This document shows positions 34,814 to 43,097 of a stretch of 64,000 nt of DNA, piece by piece. The first letter of the stretch is position 1; the number at the start of each line of letters is the position of its first letter. The notes beneath the pieces were generated by a model that did no database searches, was not told the origin of the DNA, and saw only the letters and a program-made list of their open reading frames with translations. Location of the stretch: contig NZ_CP005188.1 of the NCBI RefSeq assembly GCF_001563285.1, positions 1,865,501 to 1,929,500 on the forward strand, written 5' to 3'. This DNA is from Sphingobium sp. MI1205. GTDB taxonomy: Bacteria > Pseudomonadota > Alphaproteobacteria > Sphingomonadales > Sphingomonadaceae. Position numbers and translations under genes: made by a program.

Positions 34814-36052
34814 TCAGCCGAGACGAAGCGACGCGGCATATTGGCGCAGCAGATCGGCTATCGCGGTCCGGGCATGCGCCTTGTTGCCGATCACGATCTC
34901 GGGCTGGAGTTCGCGGCCGAGCGGCGTGCGGTATCCGAGCGCCAACCTGCCGCTCATGTCCTCGACGATGATCCGGTGGCCGCGGGGCCGCGCCGGACCG
35001 GCATAGCGCGCGGTGAAATCCCCGAGGCGGCCCGACAGCCCGGCGGCCATCTTGCTCCAGCGGATATGGCCACCGGCAAATTGATCGCCGGGCGCTCGGC
35101 CTCGTGCGAGCCAGAGGCGGAACTGGGCTCGCTGTTGCAGCGCCGAATTGCGCGTGCGCTCCATTGTTCGGGTGAGCGGGAGGATATCGGCGTCCGCATC
35201 GAGCCGTTCGAGTTCAGTGGGGTCCACGACGACGAGAATATCGGAATAGTCGCCTTGGCGCAGAGTCTGGCGCGTCACCGTCGCGTCGGCAGGCGTAGGC
35301 CCGGACGAGAGCGAAAAGGGGCGGAGCCCGGTTTCGGCGCTAACGGCATAAAGCGCGATAGCTTCGTGTCCGGGTCGTTCGCGTAGCATGGCCAGGATGC
35401 CGATTGTGCCCGTCGCGAGTTCAGTCGCGCCGAGCAGAAGGACGCGGCGATGCCAGGATGCCGGTGCCGGGACGTCGGTGGGGTGCGACCACTCGCTGGG
35501 GAGCGGCCGTCCCGGCTGCGCATTCTCGGTGCGATTGGGCTCGGAGGGTGTGGCAGCGAAAGCTCGACGGGCGACGTCGAAAATGTCGTCTGGTTGGCCG
35601 CCGCCATCCAGAAATCCGTGGCGGTAGGCAGGTCGTCGGACATCGGGATCCCCCGGTCGTGGCGGCGACGGCGGCCTGGATTCCCATCCCGCCCGGGCAG
35701 CGTAGAGTCCGTCGGCGTAGGCGACGGCAGCATCCCAGCCATAGCCATGGACGTCACGGCCGTGGAGGATCGCGGGGTTTCGGCTGTCGGTGCTGCCCTG
35801 GGCGATCTGGCGCTCGATGCAGGCAAAGTTCGCGGCCACGCGCTGGCGCTCGGTTTCCTGGGCGATCGCTTCGTTGAGGGGACGAAGCGCCTGAACCCGC
35901 TCGCGGGAACGCGCCATGCGGGCGTCGAGGGGCGCATCGTTCGGCAGGTCGGGGAAACGGCGCCAGGCATCGGCCAACGCATGGGCGTGATGAGCCGGAC
36001 GGCCGCGCGCCATCCAGCATCCCGCATCGGCGGGATCGAAACTGTCGGTCAT
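34814..36052 (-). CDS. Hypothetical protein
   Basis: A 412-residue protein, rich in Arg and Pro, with a WESRPPSPPRPGD linker at about 125 and a later segment VLLLGATELATGTIGILAML. Two Rossmann-like strands are possible, but no family is recognised. It is 121 bp upstream of the large methylase-helicase and probably in its transcript. Confidence 0.6.
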   Translation of the reverse strand: MTDSFDPADAGCWMARGRPAHHAHALADAWRRFPDLPNDAPLDARMARSRERVQALRPLNEAIAQETERQRVAANFACIERQIAQGSTDSRNPAILHGRDVHGYGWDAAVAYADGLYAARAGWESRPPSPPRPGDPDVRRPAYRHGFLDGGGQPDDIFDVARRAFAATPSEPNRTENAQPGRPLPSEWSHPTDVPAPASWHRRVLLLGATELATGTIGILAMLRERPGHEAIALYAVSAETGLRPFSLSSGPTPADATVTRQTLRQGDYSDILVVVDPTELERLDADADILPLTRTMERTRNSALQQRAQFRLWLARGRAPGDQFAGGHIRWSKMAAGLSGRLGDFTARYAGPARPRGHRIIVEDMSGRLALGYRTPLGRELQPEIVIGNKAHARTAIADLLRQYAASLRLG

Positions 36053-36073
36053 GACGATCTCCGGCCTGGAATG

Positions 36074-36553
36074 TCAGCGGCTGGCGAGAAGCAGGTCGAG
36101 CGCGCGCGCGAACACCGCGTCGCCGGCGTCGTTGACGATGACCGCGGCGGGATTGGTGGCGCACACGGCGCGGGCGACGATCGCGAGCGGCCGCTTGCGC
36201 AGCGGATATTGCAGGATTTGATCGTTTTCGATCGTGACGATGTTGGTGCGTAAAAGGCGCTTTAGGCGCCGGGACTCGAGTTCGCGCGCGAGAAGGTCGG
36301 CTACCTCGATCTCGAGATCATGGTCGCAGCCGAGATTTTCATCCAGGGTGCGCACCGGCCGGTTGGCCTTGAGCCAGGCATCGACCTCGGCCACGGTCCA
36401 CCGGCCAACCTGGTGATAGAAGTCCGCTCCGCCCGTTCCCTGGTTTCGGGCATGAAAGGCGAGTTCGCCTTCGATCCAGACTTCCGCCGAGAAAGCCGCG
36501 GTTTCCTGCGATAGCGCGGCGCTGTAGGAGATACGCCGTAGTTCGATTTGCAT
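36074..36553 (-). CDS. Hypothetical protein
   Basis: A 159-residue protein beginning MQIELRRISYSAALSQETAA, with a beta-rich first half and a C-terminal helical part. It is not recognised. A G4-type G-rich tract (36588-36610) lies just upstream, immediately after the stop of the next gene. The gene is 21 bp from the 412-residue gene. Confidence 0.6.
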   Translation of the reverse strand: MQIELRRISYSAALSQETAAFSAEVWIEGELAFHARNQGTGGADFYHQVGRWTVAEVDAWLKANRPVRTLDENLGCDHDLEIEVADLLARELESRRLKRLLRTNIVTIENDQILQYPLRKRPLAIVARAVCATNPAAVIVNDAGDAVFARALDLLLASR

Positions 36554-36587
36554 GGGGATTCTCCAGACTGCTCCATCATGCGGAGCA

Positions 36588-36610
36588 CCCTCCCCTGTTC
36601 CCTCTCCCCC
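36588..36610 (-). promoter_or_regulatory. G-quadruplex-type leader tract
   Basis: On the coding strand GGGGG, GGG, GGGG and GGG are separated by AGA, AACA and A, fitting a canonical G4, 35-57 nt before the start at 36553. Confidence 0.45.
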
Positions 36611-36613
36611 TTT

Positions 36614-36898
36614 CTAGGCGCAGCCCGGACTGTCGCCCGCGCCGCAAGGCCGGTATTCGGCATCGTAAGAGCAGCTGTTCTCGAATTCGGGATCGTCGGT
36701 TTCATCGACCAGATAGCCGGTGACCTCTTCAGCCGGCTCCGCCTCCAGCACACCAGCGGCGTTCGGAAGGAGACGAACGGGGAATATCCCGCGTCCGACG
36801 ATCGCGTCAGCCTGCCGCATGGCGTCCGCATGATCATCGGCGGTCACCGCGACCTTGACTCTGATCGTCGTATAGACATGGACATGAAACCCTCTCAT
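36614..36898 (-). CDS. Hypothetical protein
   Basis: A 94-residue protein from ATG 36898 (MRGFHVHVYTTIRVKVAVTA), a beta-rich N-terminus and an acidic, Cys-containing C-terminus (FENSCSYDAEYRPCG). The ATG overlaps the stop of the upstream gene (ATGA), giving coupled translation. It is not recognised. Confidence 0.55.
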   Translation of the reverse strand: MRGFHVHVYTTIRVKVAVTADDHADAMRQADAIVGRGIFPVRLLPNAAGVLEAEPAEEVTGYLVDETDDPEFENSCSYDAEYRPCGAGDSPGCA

Positions 36899-37170
36899 GC
36901 CGGGAGCTCCGACCAGCCACCGGCGTCGCTGATCCAAACCATTCCGAGCGCCCGGAGCGGCATTTCCATGCAATCACTGGTCTCAGCGAGGGGATCGCGC
37001 ACGAACACGCTGCCGCGGTCGTTGGCACGCTGCGGGGCGCGTCCGCCGAGCACCATCAAATCGTTGGCCCCACCCGGCATGGGGACGATATCCCCCGGCC
37101 TGACCTTGGCGGCCAGCACCCGGCCAATGGTATAATGAAGGGTCCAGCCCCTCTGGGAAAGTGACGCCAT
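36895..37170 (-). CDS. Hypothetical protein
   Basis: A 91-residue protein from ATG 37170 (MASLSQRGWTLHYTIGRVLA). It has a mixed beta pattern with WISDAGGWSELPA at the end. No known family is seen. It lies 112 bp downstream of the PRTRC ThiF gene and overlaps the next start. Confidence 0.55.
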   Translation of the reverse strand: MASLSQRGWTLHYTIGRVLAAKVRPGDIVPMPGGANDLMVLGGRAPQRANDRGSVFVRDPLAETSDCMEMPLRALGMVWISDAGGWSELPA

Positions 37171-37282
37171 GTTTGGTCTCCTTGTGTGAATTTGCGAAGG
37201 CGCGATTCTCCCGCCGCTCCGCCGGACTGGCGTGCGGTTCCGGCCGGTGCAGGCCGACTGACACGGGGTGATGCGGGTAGGT

Positions 37283-38041
37283 TCAGTCGCCGCGCGGCAA
37301 CGGGATCGGGACGGCCTGACCGCTGGCGAGGTTGAGGAATGCGCCGGCGTGACCGATGGAGCCGCGTCCGAGAAGGTCGAACAACAACGCCAGGGCATGG
37401 CTCGCAACGACGCGGTTGACGAACAGCGACTGGCGTTCAAGCGCTTCGGCGACCGAGCAGGAAGGGGCATCGTCGTCGGGCAGGTTTTCGTCGGCGAGTT
37501 CGGGGAAATATTCGAGCACGGTCGGCAGGCGATGGCGGTGCTTGTTGGAACGGTGCTCCGGGGAGCCTATGAGGTATTGCCCGTCGCTCGCGCGATTGCC
37601 GAGATCCATCCAATAGGCGGGAACGGTCCCGCATTCGGCGAGCGCGGCACCGATCGCGCGGCGGGCCGATGCCGTGTCGACACAGGTGATGACGATGTCG
37701 GCGCCATCCATACTAATGGCTTCAGGGGCGCGGCCGTGCACTGCCTGCCAGGCCAGGCCGTGTGCGAGGTTGATCCGTTCGGTGAGCGTGCGGGCCTTGG
37801 AACTGCCGACGTCGCCCCGGTAATATGGCTGCCTGCCGAGATTGGCTTCGGTCACGATGTCGTCGTCAATCACGGCGACATGCAGCGATCGCGAGGAGAT
37901 CGCGCGCAGCGCGGTGTCGAGCGAGGCGAGTCCCATCAGCATCTGCCCGCCGTTTCCGCCGCAACCGACCAGCAGGATGTTGATCGTGCGATTATCGAAC
38001 CCGGCGGGCAGATAATGACGATCCGTGAGGTCAGTCGGCAT
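37283..38041 (-). CDS. PRTRC system ThiF family protein
   Basis: A 252-residue adenylating-enzyme-like protein. The nucleotide-binding loop VGCGGNGGQ is at about residues 25-33, and further ThiF features are IDDDIVTEANLGRQPY and ITCVDTASARRAI. Members of the ThiF/E1 family adenylate a C-terminal glycine of a partner. In PRTRC (ParB-related, ThiF-related cassette) systems the target is unknown. It overlaps protein A by 11 bp at the downstream end of the cassette. Confidence 0.87.
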   Translation of the reverse strand: MPTDLTDRHYLPAGFDNRTINILLVGCGGNGGQMLMGLASLDTALRAISSRSLHVAVIDDDIVTEANLGRQPYYRGDVGSSKARTLTERINLAHGLAWQAVHGRAPEAISMDGADIVITCVDTASARRAIGAALAECGTVPAYWMDLGNRASDGQYLIGSPEHRSNKHRHRLPTVLEYFPELADENLPDDDAPSCSVAEALERQSLFVNRVVASHALALLFDLLGRGSIGHAGAFLNLASGQAVPIPLPRGD

Positions 38042-38690
38042 GACGGTCTCCTGAAAACGGGCTCCGTGGTAACGGCAGGAACATGCCGTCGGCGCAAAGG
38101 CGCGCGAGCATCACCGGGCCGCCGGGGTCACCGAGCCAGCCGACGACGATCGCGATCTTCGTCGCATGGGCGTCATCGGCATCGTCGGTGGTGCTGAAGA
38201 AGGCGGGACCGACCCCGTGGCTGTGAAAATCGCAGAGGACATGCCAATCGGGCTGCGGGACCGGCGTGCGGTAGACGAGGCGCGAGGGCGTGGCTTCGTC
38301 GATGACCGGAAACTCCACTGCGAATTCCCGGGTCGCTTCGTTCCAGAGAACAAACGCCGCGGCTTCATTGGGCAAGGCTGCGCGAAAATGATCGAGAATA
38401 TGATCGAGATGCTCGCGTGGAATGAGCCCGCAGCGCAGTTCGGCGCGGCAGGCGCCCGTGCTGCCATAGGGCACGTGGAGGGAAAGCGGCGTCGTGATCG
38501 GGAAATCGAGTTCCAGCCAGGGCCGGCGCAGGACGAGCATGACGCCGTCTATCCCGATCGCAAGGCCGCGCCCGGCGCGGGCAGCGCGCAGCGCGTCGAG
38601 GGCCGGCGATCGCCCCTGCGGCGGAACCGGATAACAGGGCACGGCGGCAAGGACCGCGGCCGCAGTGGGATCGTCAGCAAGCACGGTCAT
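38031..38690 (-). CDS. PRTRC system protein A (JAB/JAMM-like)
   Basis: A 219-residue protein with a JAB/MPN-like C-terminal region: LCDFHSHGVGPAFFSTTDDA (about 157-176), matching the JAMM HxH...D zinc site with His-Ser-His and downstream Asp. JAMM proteases cleave ubiquitin-like conjugates, so its pairing with ThiF suggests a conjugation/deconjugation cycle (an inference). It overlaps protein B by 4 bp. Confidence 0.82.
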   Translation of the reverse strand: MTVLADDPTAAAVLAAVPCYPVPPQGRSPALDALRAARAGRGLAIGIDGVMLVLRRPWLELDFPITTPLSLHVPYGSTGACRAELRCGLIPREHLDHILDHFRAALPNEAAAFVLWNEATREFAVEFPVIDEATPSRLVYRTPVPQPDWHVLCDFHSHGVGPAFFSTTDDADDAHATKIAIVVGWLGDPGGPVMLARLCADGMFLPLPRSPFSGDRHAD

Positions 38691-39517
38691 TGGTTCGCCC
38701 CTCTCGCAATGAGCTTTCCGAGAGTCATCGGATCGGTCCGGGTTGCTCGCCGGGAGGCCTGTCGTGTCCGACCGGGATCGAATGGCCTGAGACGCCTGAC
38801 CGGAAAGCGCTTCGCCTTGCGCGCGGCGAGGTCGTCCCAGAGCCGAACCAGACCACCTTTGCCGGTGATGGTCAGTTCCTGTCCGGGATTGGGGTGGGTG
38901 GACCAGCTATCGAACACCCCGCGCTCGAATTCCGGGATGGAGGCTGTCGTCAGCGTTTTTGGCTTCGGAATGTTGCCCCAGCAAAGTTGCCCGTCGAGAT
39001 AGACATTGAGCACCGGCGAGTGCAGCACCGGGGTATCGATGCCGGGGCGTTCGTTTGCCGGCAAGGCGTAAACGCCGAACCCCGATCGGGTCGCGATGAA
39101 CAGATGCGGCGGATACGGGACCGGCATAGTGGTTCGCGCGGCGAGCACCTGCAGGCCGGCGGGCGGATCCGTGAGAGCGAAATAGGCCGGGCGAACCTGG
39201 GTCGGGATCCACCATGCGAGCATGTCGGGATGAGCGACCAGCACATTGTCAGGCAGGAATTCGGGAAGAGCGGTCCGGCCCAGGGCCTCGGTCCATTGAC
39301 GCAGATGCGCGCGCGACAGCGATGTGCCCGCGCCGATGATCGGCTTTCCCTCATCGTCATGCTCGATCGCATGGATGCTGGCGAATGCGGCGGCGCCCGC
39401 GCGAGCGGTGGCATAGGGACTGGCGTTGCGGATCGGCTGGCTGCGGTAAAGGAGAATGGCGTTGGTCAGCGCGAGGCCGCCGGCGGTCGCTTCGAACTGG
39501 GTGCGGTGGTCGGACAT
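38687..39517 (-). CDS. PRTRC system protein B
   Basis: A 276-residue protein of the PRTRC protein B family, identified from its position between A and F and its pattern: NVLVAHPDMLAWWIPTQ, then PVLNVYLDGQLCWGNIPKPK and FPVRRLRPFDPG. Its function is unknown. The ATG at 39517 is used because GAGGTTCCTT stands before it, rather than the first in-frame ATG. It is 8 bp from F and overlaps A by 4 bp. Confidence 0.75.
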   Translation of the reverse strand: MSDHRTQFEATAGGLALTNAILLYRSQPIRNASPYATARAGAAAFASIHAIEHDDEGKPIIGAGTSLSRAHLRQWTEALGRTALPEFLPDNVLVAHPDMLAWWIPTQVRPAYFALTDPPAGLQVLAARTTMPVPYPPHLFIATRSGFGVYALPANERPGIDTPVLHSPVLNVYLDGQLCWGNIPKPKTLTTASIPEFERGVFDSWSTHPNPGQELTITGKGGLVRLWDDLAARKAKRFPVRRLRPFDPGRTRQASRRATRTDPMTLGKLIARGANQ

Positions 39518-39525
39518 AAGGAACC

Positions 39526-40617
39526 TCAAAGGTTGGCTGGATCGAGCTGGATCAGGTCCTGCGCGGCGAGCAGGAACCGCGCGCCGACACGCAAGGACGC
39601 GAACCAGTCGTCGATCGGGACTGAATCTGGCAAAGGGCAGAAGCCGGCGATGTCCATGAAGCCGTATTCCATCCCGTGGCGTCCGACGTCATCGACCTCG
39701 CGTGCGAACTGCTCGACCGGAACGAGCGTCAGCGGGGGCAATGTCGAGCATTCCTCGATGCCGGGGAGATACTCTTGGGCAATCTCGATATCGAATTGCC
39801 AGGCGCTGCGCTCCGGTCGGAGTTTCCCGAGAGCGGCGTACGCCTTGCGGAGTTCCTCCAGTTTCCGGTGTAAGCCGTTCGGAAGTTCCGCCGATGCCCC
39901 CGCGTTTGCCGCGATCATCCAATCGGGTCGGCGAGACTCCATGTTGGATGGCAGAGTGAGTTCCTCGATATCGTCAGGATCCATGCCCTGATATTCGACG
40001 ATCCACTGCCGCGCGGTTTCATCATCGGTCGCGCCGTCCCAATAGTACATAGAGATTTCATCGAAGAGGTCCTGGTAGCCGAAGATCGGAAGGGCGCGGC
40101 CCAGCATATCGTCGAGGGCCTTGTAGGCTGCGGCGCGCCAGGGAATGGGCGCATCGCTGTCTTCGATCCATCCGAGGTCGAGTTGCCCCATGCTGTCGCA
40201 GATCACCGCGATAGCCGGCGGATAACCTTCGTTCCCGTGAAGAACCGCGACCCTGAAGTCCGCGAATTCGACGGAGCCCAGAATGTCGAGCACCGCCTTG
40301 TCGAACAGTCGTTCGATGCGCTGGCGCGCCTGGTCGCGAGTATAGCGTTTAGCCGTCGTTTCCCGAGACGTGGCCCAGCGGCCTATCAGCTTGTGATGGG
40401 ACGCCAGTGGAGCATCGAAGAGGGCGGGAATGTCGCCGGACAGTGCAACGGCCCGCCCCGCGAGGTCAGCCGAGGGGTGGAAGGCGCAGGCCCGGTGGCG
40501 GCGGGAGCGGCCTGGGAGCCTTGCTCCCGCCGTCCCCGGACGCGAGAAGGATGCACGCGTGGAGCGCCTGGGTTTGCTCGCTGCAGATTGGCTGGGTGAA
40601 TTCGGATGTGTCGCCAT
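39526..40617 (-). CDS. PRTRC system protein F (5' region possibly frameshifted)
   Basis: A 363-residue frame between PRTRC C and B. The C-terminal two thirds (from about VALSGDIPALFDAPLA to VGARFLLAAQDLIQLDP) look authentic for protein F. The first 50 residues (Arg/Ser/Pro-rich) do not look like a natural start, whereas the frame 40690-40466 gives a natural sequence (RKTLIEWIEPGNGDTSEFTQ, then ALHACILLASGDG). A frameshift near 40480-40540, in GC-rich sequence, is likely, either mutational or a sequencing error. The real start may be the GTG at 40690. Confidence 0.65.
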   Translation of the reverse strand: MATHPNSPSQSAASKPRRSTRASFSRPGTAGARLPGRSRRHRACAFHPSADLAGRAVALSGDIPALFDAPLASHHKLIGRWATSRETTAKRYTRDQARQRIERLFDKAVLDILGSVEFADFRVAVLHGNEGYPPAIAVICDSMGQLDLGWIEDSDAPIPWRAAAYKALDDMLGRALPIFGYQDLFDEISMYYWDGATDDETARQWIVEYQGMDPDDIEELTLPSNMESRRPDWMIAANAGASAELPNGLHRKLEELRKAYAALGKLRPERSAWQFDIEIAQEYLPGIEECSTLPPLTLVPVEQFAREVDDVGRHGMEYGFMDIAGFCPLPDSVPIDDWFASLRVGARFLLAAQDLIQLDPANL

Positions 40618-40692
40618 TGCCGGGCTCGATCCATTCGATGAGCGTTTTACGAACTGCGGACGGGATCGCCGCGCTGCTGCCGCGCGCCACGG

Positions 40693-40899
40693 TCAGCCCT
40701 TGGTGCCGACGGCGCGCCGGTATTCGGTGACGTGAGCGCCGCCCGACACGCCGGCGTCGACCATCTCGGCGTTGAGAACCGCGGGGTAGAGCGTGGCATG
40801 GTAGGCACGCAGACCGTCGGGATCGTTGGCGAGATGCGGCGGAACCGGAAGGTCGATGCCGTCATAGCGGTACGCGCGGGTGAGATGGTTGATCTGCAT
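40693..40899 (-). CDS. PRTRC system protein C
   Basis: A 68-residue protein that matches the small protein C family: start MQINHLTRAYRYDG, middle DPDGLRAYHATLYP and C-terminus ending RRAVGTKG. The function is unknown; its size suggests a small modifier or adaptor that could be the ThiF partner, but the C-terminus does not end in the di-glycine of typical ubiquitin-like proteins. Confidence 0.82.
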   Translation of the reverse strand: MQINHLTRAYRYDGIDLPVPPHLANDPDGLRAYHATLYPAVLNAEMVDAGVSGGAHVTEYRRAVGTKG

Positions 40900-40948
40900 G
40901 AGGTAAAACTCCCGGCTTGGGTCGTGGCGAGATTTGAGCGGAGTCCGG

Positions 40949-41386
40949 TCAGAACAAGGTGGCGGGTTGGTCCGGTTTGGCGTCGACCGGCGGGGTGACC
41001 GCGTGCTGGAGCTTCGGAGGACTCACAGGCACCGTCGTCTTTGCTGTCGCGGCCTTCGTGGCGGCCTTGGCCTTCGCGGCCTCCGCTGCGGCGATCCTTG
41101 CGTCCTCGGCCGCCTGGCGCTGATCGGCGATCTGGTCGGCAAGGGTCTTGCGCGTAGCGATGAGCTGGCCGAGTGCGCCGTCCGATCCACGGCCAAGTTC
41201 CGCATCGATCTCCACGGCGGTTGCGGTGATCGAGATCGGGCGGGTCTCGCCGGATTCGAGACCGTGCTTCGCGCCTTCCGCCTTGCGGGGAATGACGGTC
41301 AGCGTGACGGTATCGTCGGGGCCGGCGACAAGATCGAAACCGAGCGAATAGTTGGCGAGAAGCGGCAGCAGGTTGGCAATCAACAT
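40949..41386 (-). CDS. PRTRC system protein E
   Basis: A 145-residue protein whose first 80 residues (LLPLLANYSLGFDLVAG, then VTLTVIPRK) fit PRTRC protein E, with an Ala/Lys-rich helical stretch (about 95-125) and a Pro-rich tail ending PDQPATLF. The long Ala-Lys section is probably a coiled coil or linker. It is 37 bp from ParB. Confidence 0.72.
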   Translation of the reverse strand: MLIANLLPLLANYSLGFDLVAGPDDTVTLTVIPRKAEGAKHGLESGETRPISITATAVEIDAELGRGSDGALGQLIATRKTLADQIADQRQAAEDARIAAAEAAKAKAATKAATAKTTVPVSPPKLQHAVTPPVDAKPDQPATLF

Positions 41387-41423
41387 GGGCGTTGGTCCTT
41401 GTCTGGAAGGGTGAGGGTGTCGG

Positions 41424-43061
41424 TCAGGCGGCGATTTGCGAGATGGGAGCGTCGGCCGGCTGGGCAGCACGATCCGGGGGCGGTCCATAGGCGCCATCGA
41501 GCGTCATGCAGCCCGGCAGACGTCCCGCCCAATCGAACCCGATGCGATTGAGCATGCTGGTGACAAGCTCGGTCTTTTTCGATGCGAGCAGCTTGGCGAA
41601 CCGTTTCTCGCCGACATGCGCGATCAGGCCGCATTCCTGGGCGATGAACTTGAGCTCTTCCTTTGTGTAGCGCTCGAGAAAGGTCTGATCGACCTGCCAC
41701 GTCTCGCGCAAGTCGACCTCGAACACTCTCGCAAGGTCCGCGACATGATCGAAGCTGAGCACATCCTTGGCGTAAGCGCCGCCGATGACGGCCAGCACAT
41801 TGGCGGCCCGCGCATCGGCAAGCGCCCGGATTTCCGCGATCTTGCCCTTGAAGTCGAGGTCCGGGAACGAGGCGCCGACGAGGATGCCAGCGCGGGACGT
41901 CAGCGTGTCGGGCTTGATCTGCGAAAGCGTGCCCGACATCGCCGCCACAAGGATCGTGGTCCGGGCGTGGACAGCATTGCCCGCGAGCGCACGGGCAAGC
42001 GCGGTTCGCCATGTCGCCTCGCGAAGCTCGGCGGTTCGGGTCGCGATCGACCTGGCCGTGACGGTCGGCTTATGCGCCGTCGACGCGGCCGGCACGGTCT
42101 CGGCAGTGCGTGGCGGGGGAGGCTCGCGGTTTTCGACAGCACTGGATGATATGGCGCCGCGTTCCGGCTGCGGCTGGAGATCCATCGATGGCGCGGGTTC
42201 GACGGTGACATCGTCCTGCGCATCAGCGTCGGCATCATCGGCAGCAGGAGGCATCGCTCTCCTGGCCGCCTTCGCGGCGCGCTCCTCTTCCTCGAAACGG
42301 ATCACCTCGGCGGCTTCGGTCTTGAGCTTGAAGCATCCCGGATTGGTGCAATGGCCATCATCGACATGGGTTTCGAAAAGGACTTGCTGCGCCGCCGAGT
42401 TGAACGGACAGGTGGCGCACTCGGTCTTGTCGAAACAGGCGCTCGCGAGGCTATGCGTGATGCGCATCAGTTCCTTGCGCGTATCGTTCACGTCAAGATT
42501 CAGGCGCAGGATCGTGTCGAGGGCCGTGTCCTGCTTGTCCTTGGGGATGACGGCGAGCAGTTCGGCGTGACCAACCTTGATCCGGCGCTCATCGAGGGCG
42601 GTCTTAGCGGCGTCGGTGAGTTCAGCGAGCGCCAGGCGGCGATCAAGCTTGGCGCGGGACCAGGCCAGTCGCCGTGCGGCCTCGGCGCGGTCGCCGTTGC
42701 ATGCCGCGAGGTAGCGGACGGCGGCATCGGCCTGCTCGGTCTCCGACGGATCGTCACGGTCGTCATTCTCGGCGATCGCGGCATCGAGCGCTTCCTGGTC
42801 CGTCATCACGCGGATGATGACCGGCACTTCGCCGTCGAGCCCATAGACTTCCAGCCCTGCCCTGTACCGACGCTCGCCGGCGACGATGGCATAGACGTCG
42901 TCCTTCGGCCGGAGCAATATGGGCTGGAGTATGCCGCGCTGCCGGATGGAAGCCACCATCTCCTCGTGCTTCTTCCGGTCGAAATACCGGCGGGGATTGT
43001 CGCCCTTCACGATACTGGCGAGCGGCAGCGTGGAGGGATAGCTCGGTTGTAGCGAGGTCAA
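41424..43061 (-). CDS. PRTRC system ParB family protein
   Basis: A 545-residue ParB/Srx-type protein starting with TTG (AGGAG 8 nt before). The N-terminal domain has NPRRYFDRKKHEEMVASIRQ and VAGERRYRAGLEVYG, the CTPase/DNA-clamp motif region of ParB (about 22-72), then the HTH-containing helical part, and a Cys cluster (CFDKTECATCPFN, then CTNPGCFKL). A Pro-rich linker follows at about 280-340. PRTRC ParB lacks an adjacent ParA in this window. A G4-type tract in the upstream Toprim gene lies 123-149 nt before it. Confidence 0.88.
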   Translation of the reverse strand: MTSLQPSYPSTLPLASIVKGDNPRRYFDRKKHEEMVASIRQRGILQPILLRPKDDVYAIVAGERRYRAGLEVYGLDGEVPVIIRVMTDQEALDAAIAENDDRDDPSETEQADAAVRYLAACNGDRAEAARRLAWSRAKLDRRLALAELTDAAKTALDERRIKVGHAELLAVIPKDKQDTALDTILRLNLDVNDTRKELMRITHSLASACFDKTECATCPFNSAAQQVLFETHVDDGHCTNPGCFKLKTEAAEVIRFEEEERAAKAARRAMPPAADDADADAQDDVTVEPAPSMDLQPQPERGAISSSAVENREPPPPRTAETVPAASTAHKPTVTARSIATRTAELREATWRTALARALAGNAVHARTTILVAAMSGTLSQIKPDTLTSRAGILVGASFPDLDFKGKIAEIRALADARAANVLAVIGGAYAKDVLSFDHVADLARVFEVDLRETWQVDQTFLERYTKEELKFIAQECGLIAHVGEKRFAKLLASKKTELVTSMLNRIGFDWAGRLPGCMTLDGAYGPPPDRAAQPADAPISQIAA

Positions 43062-43097
43062 GGCTCGTCTCCTGTGTGGATTGTAGCAGGCTCGCGT

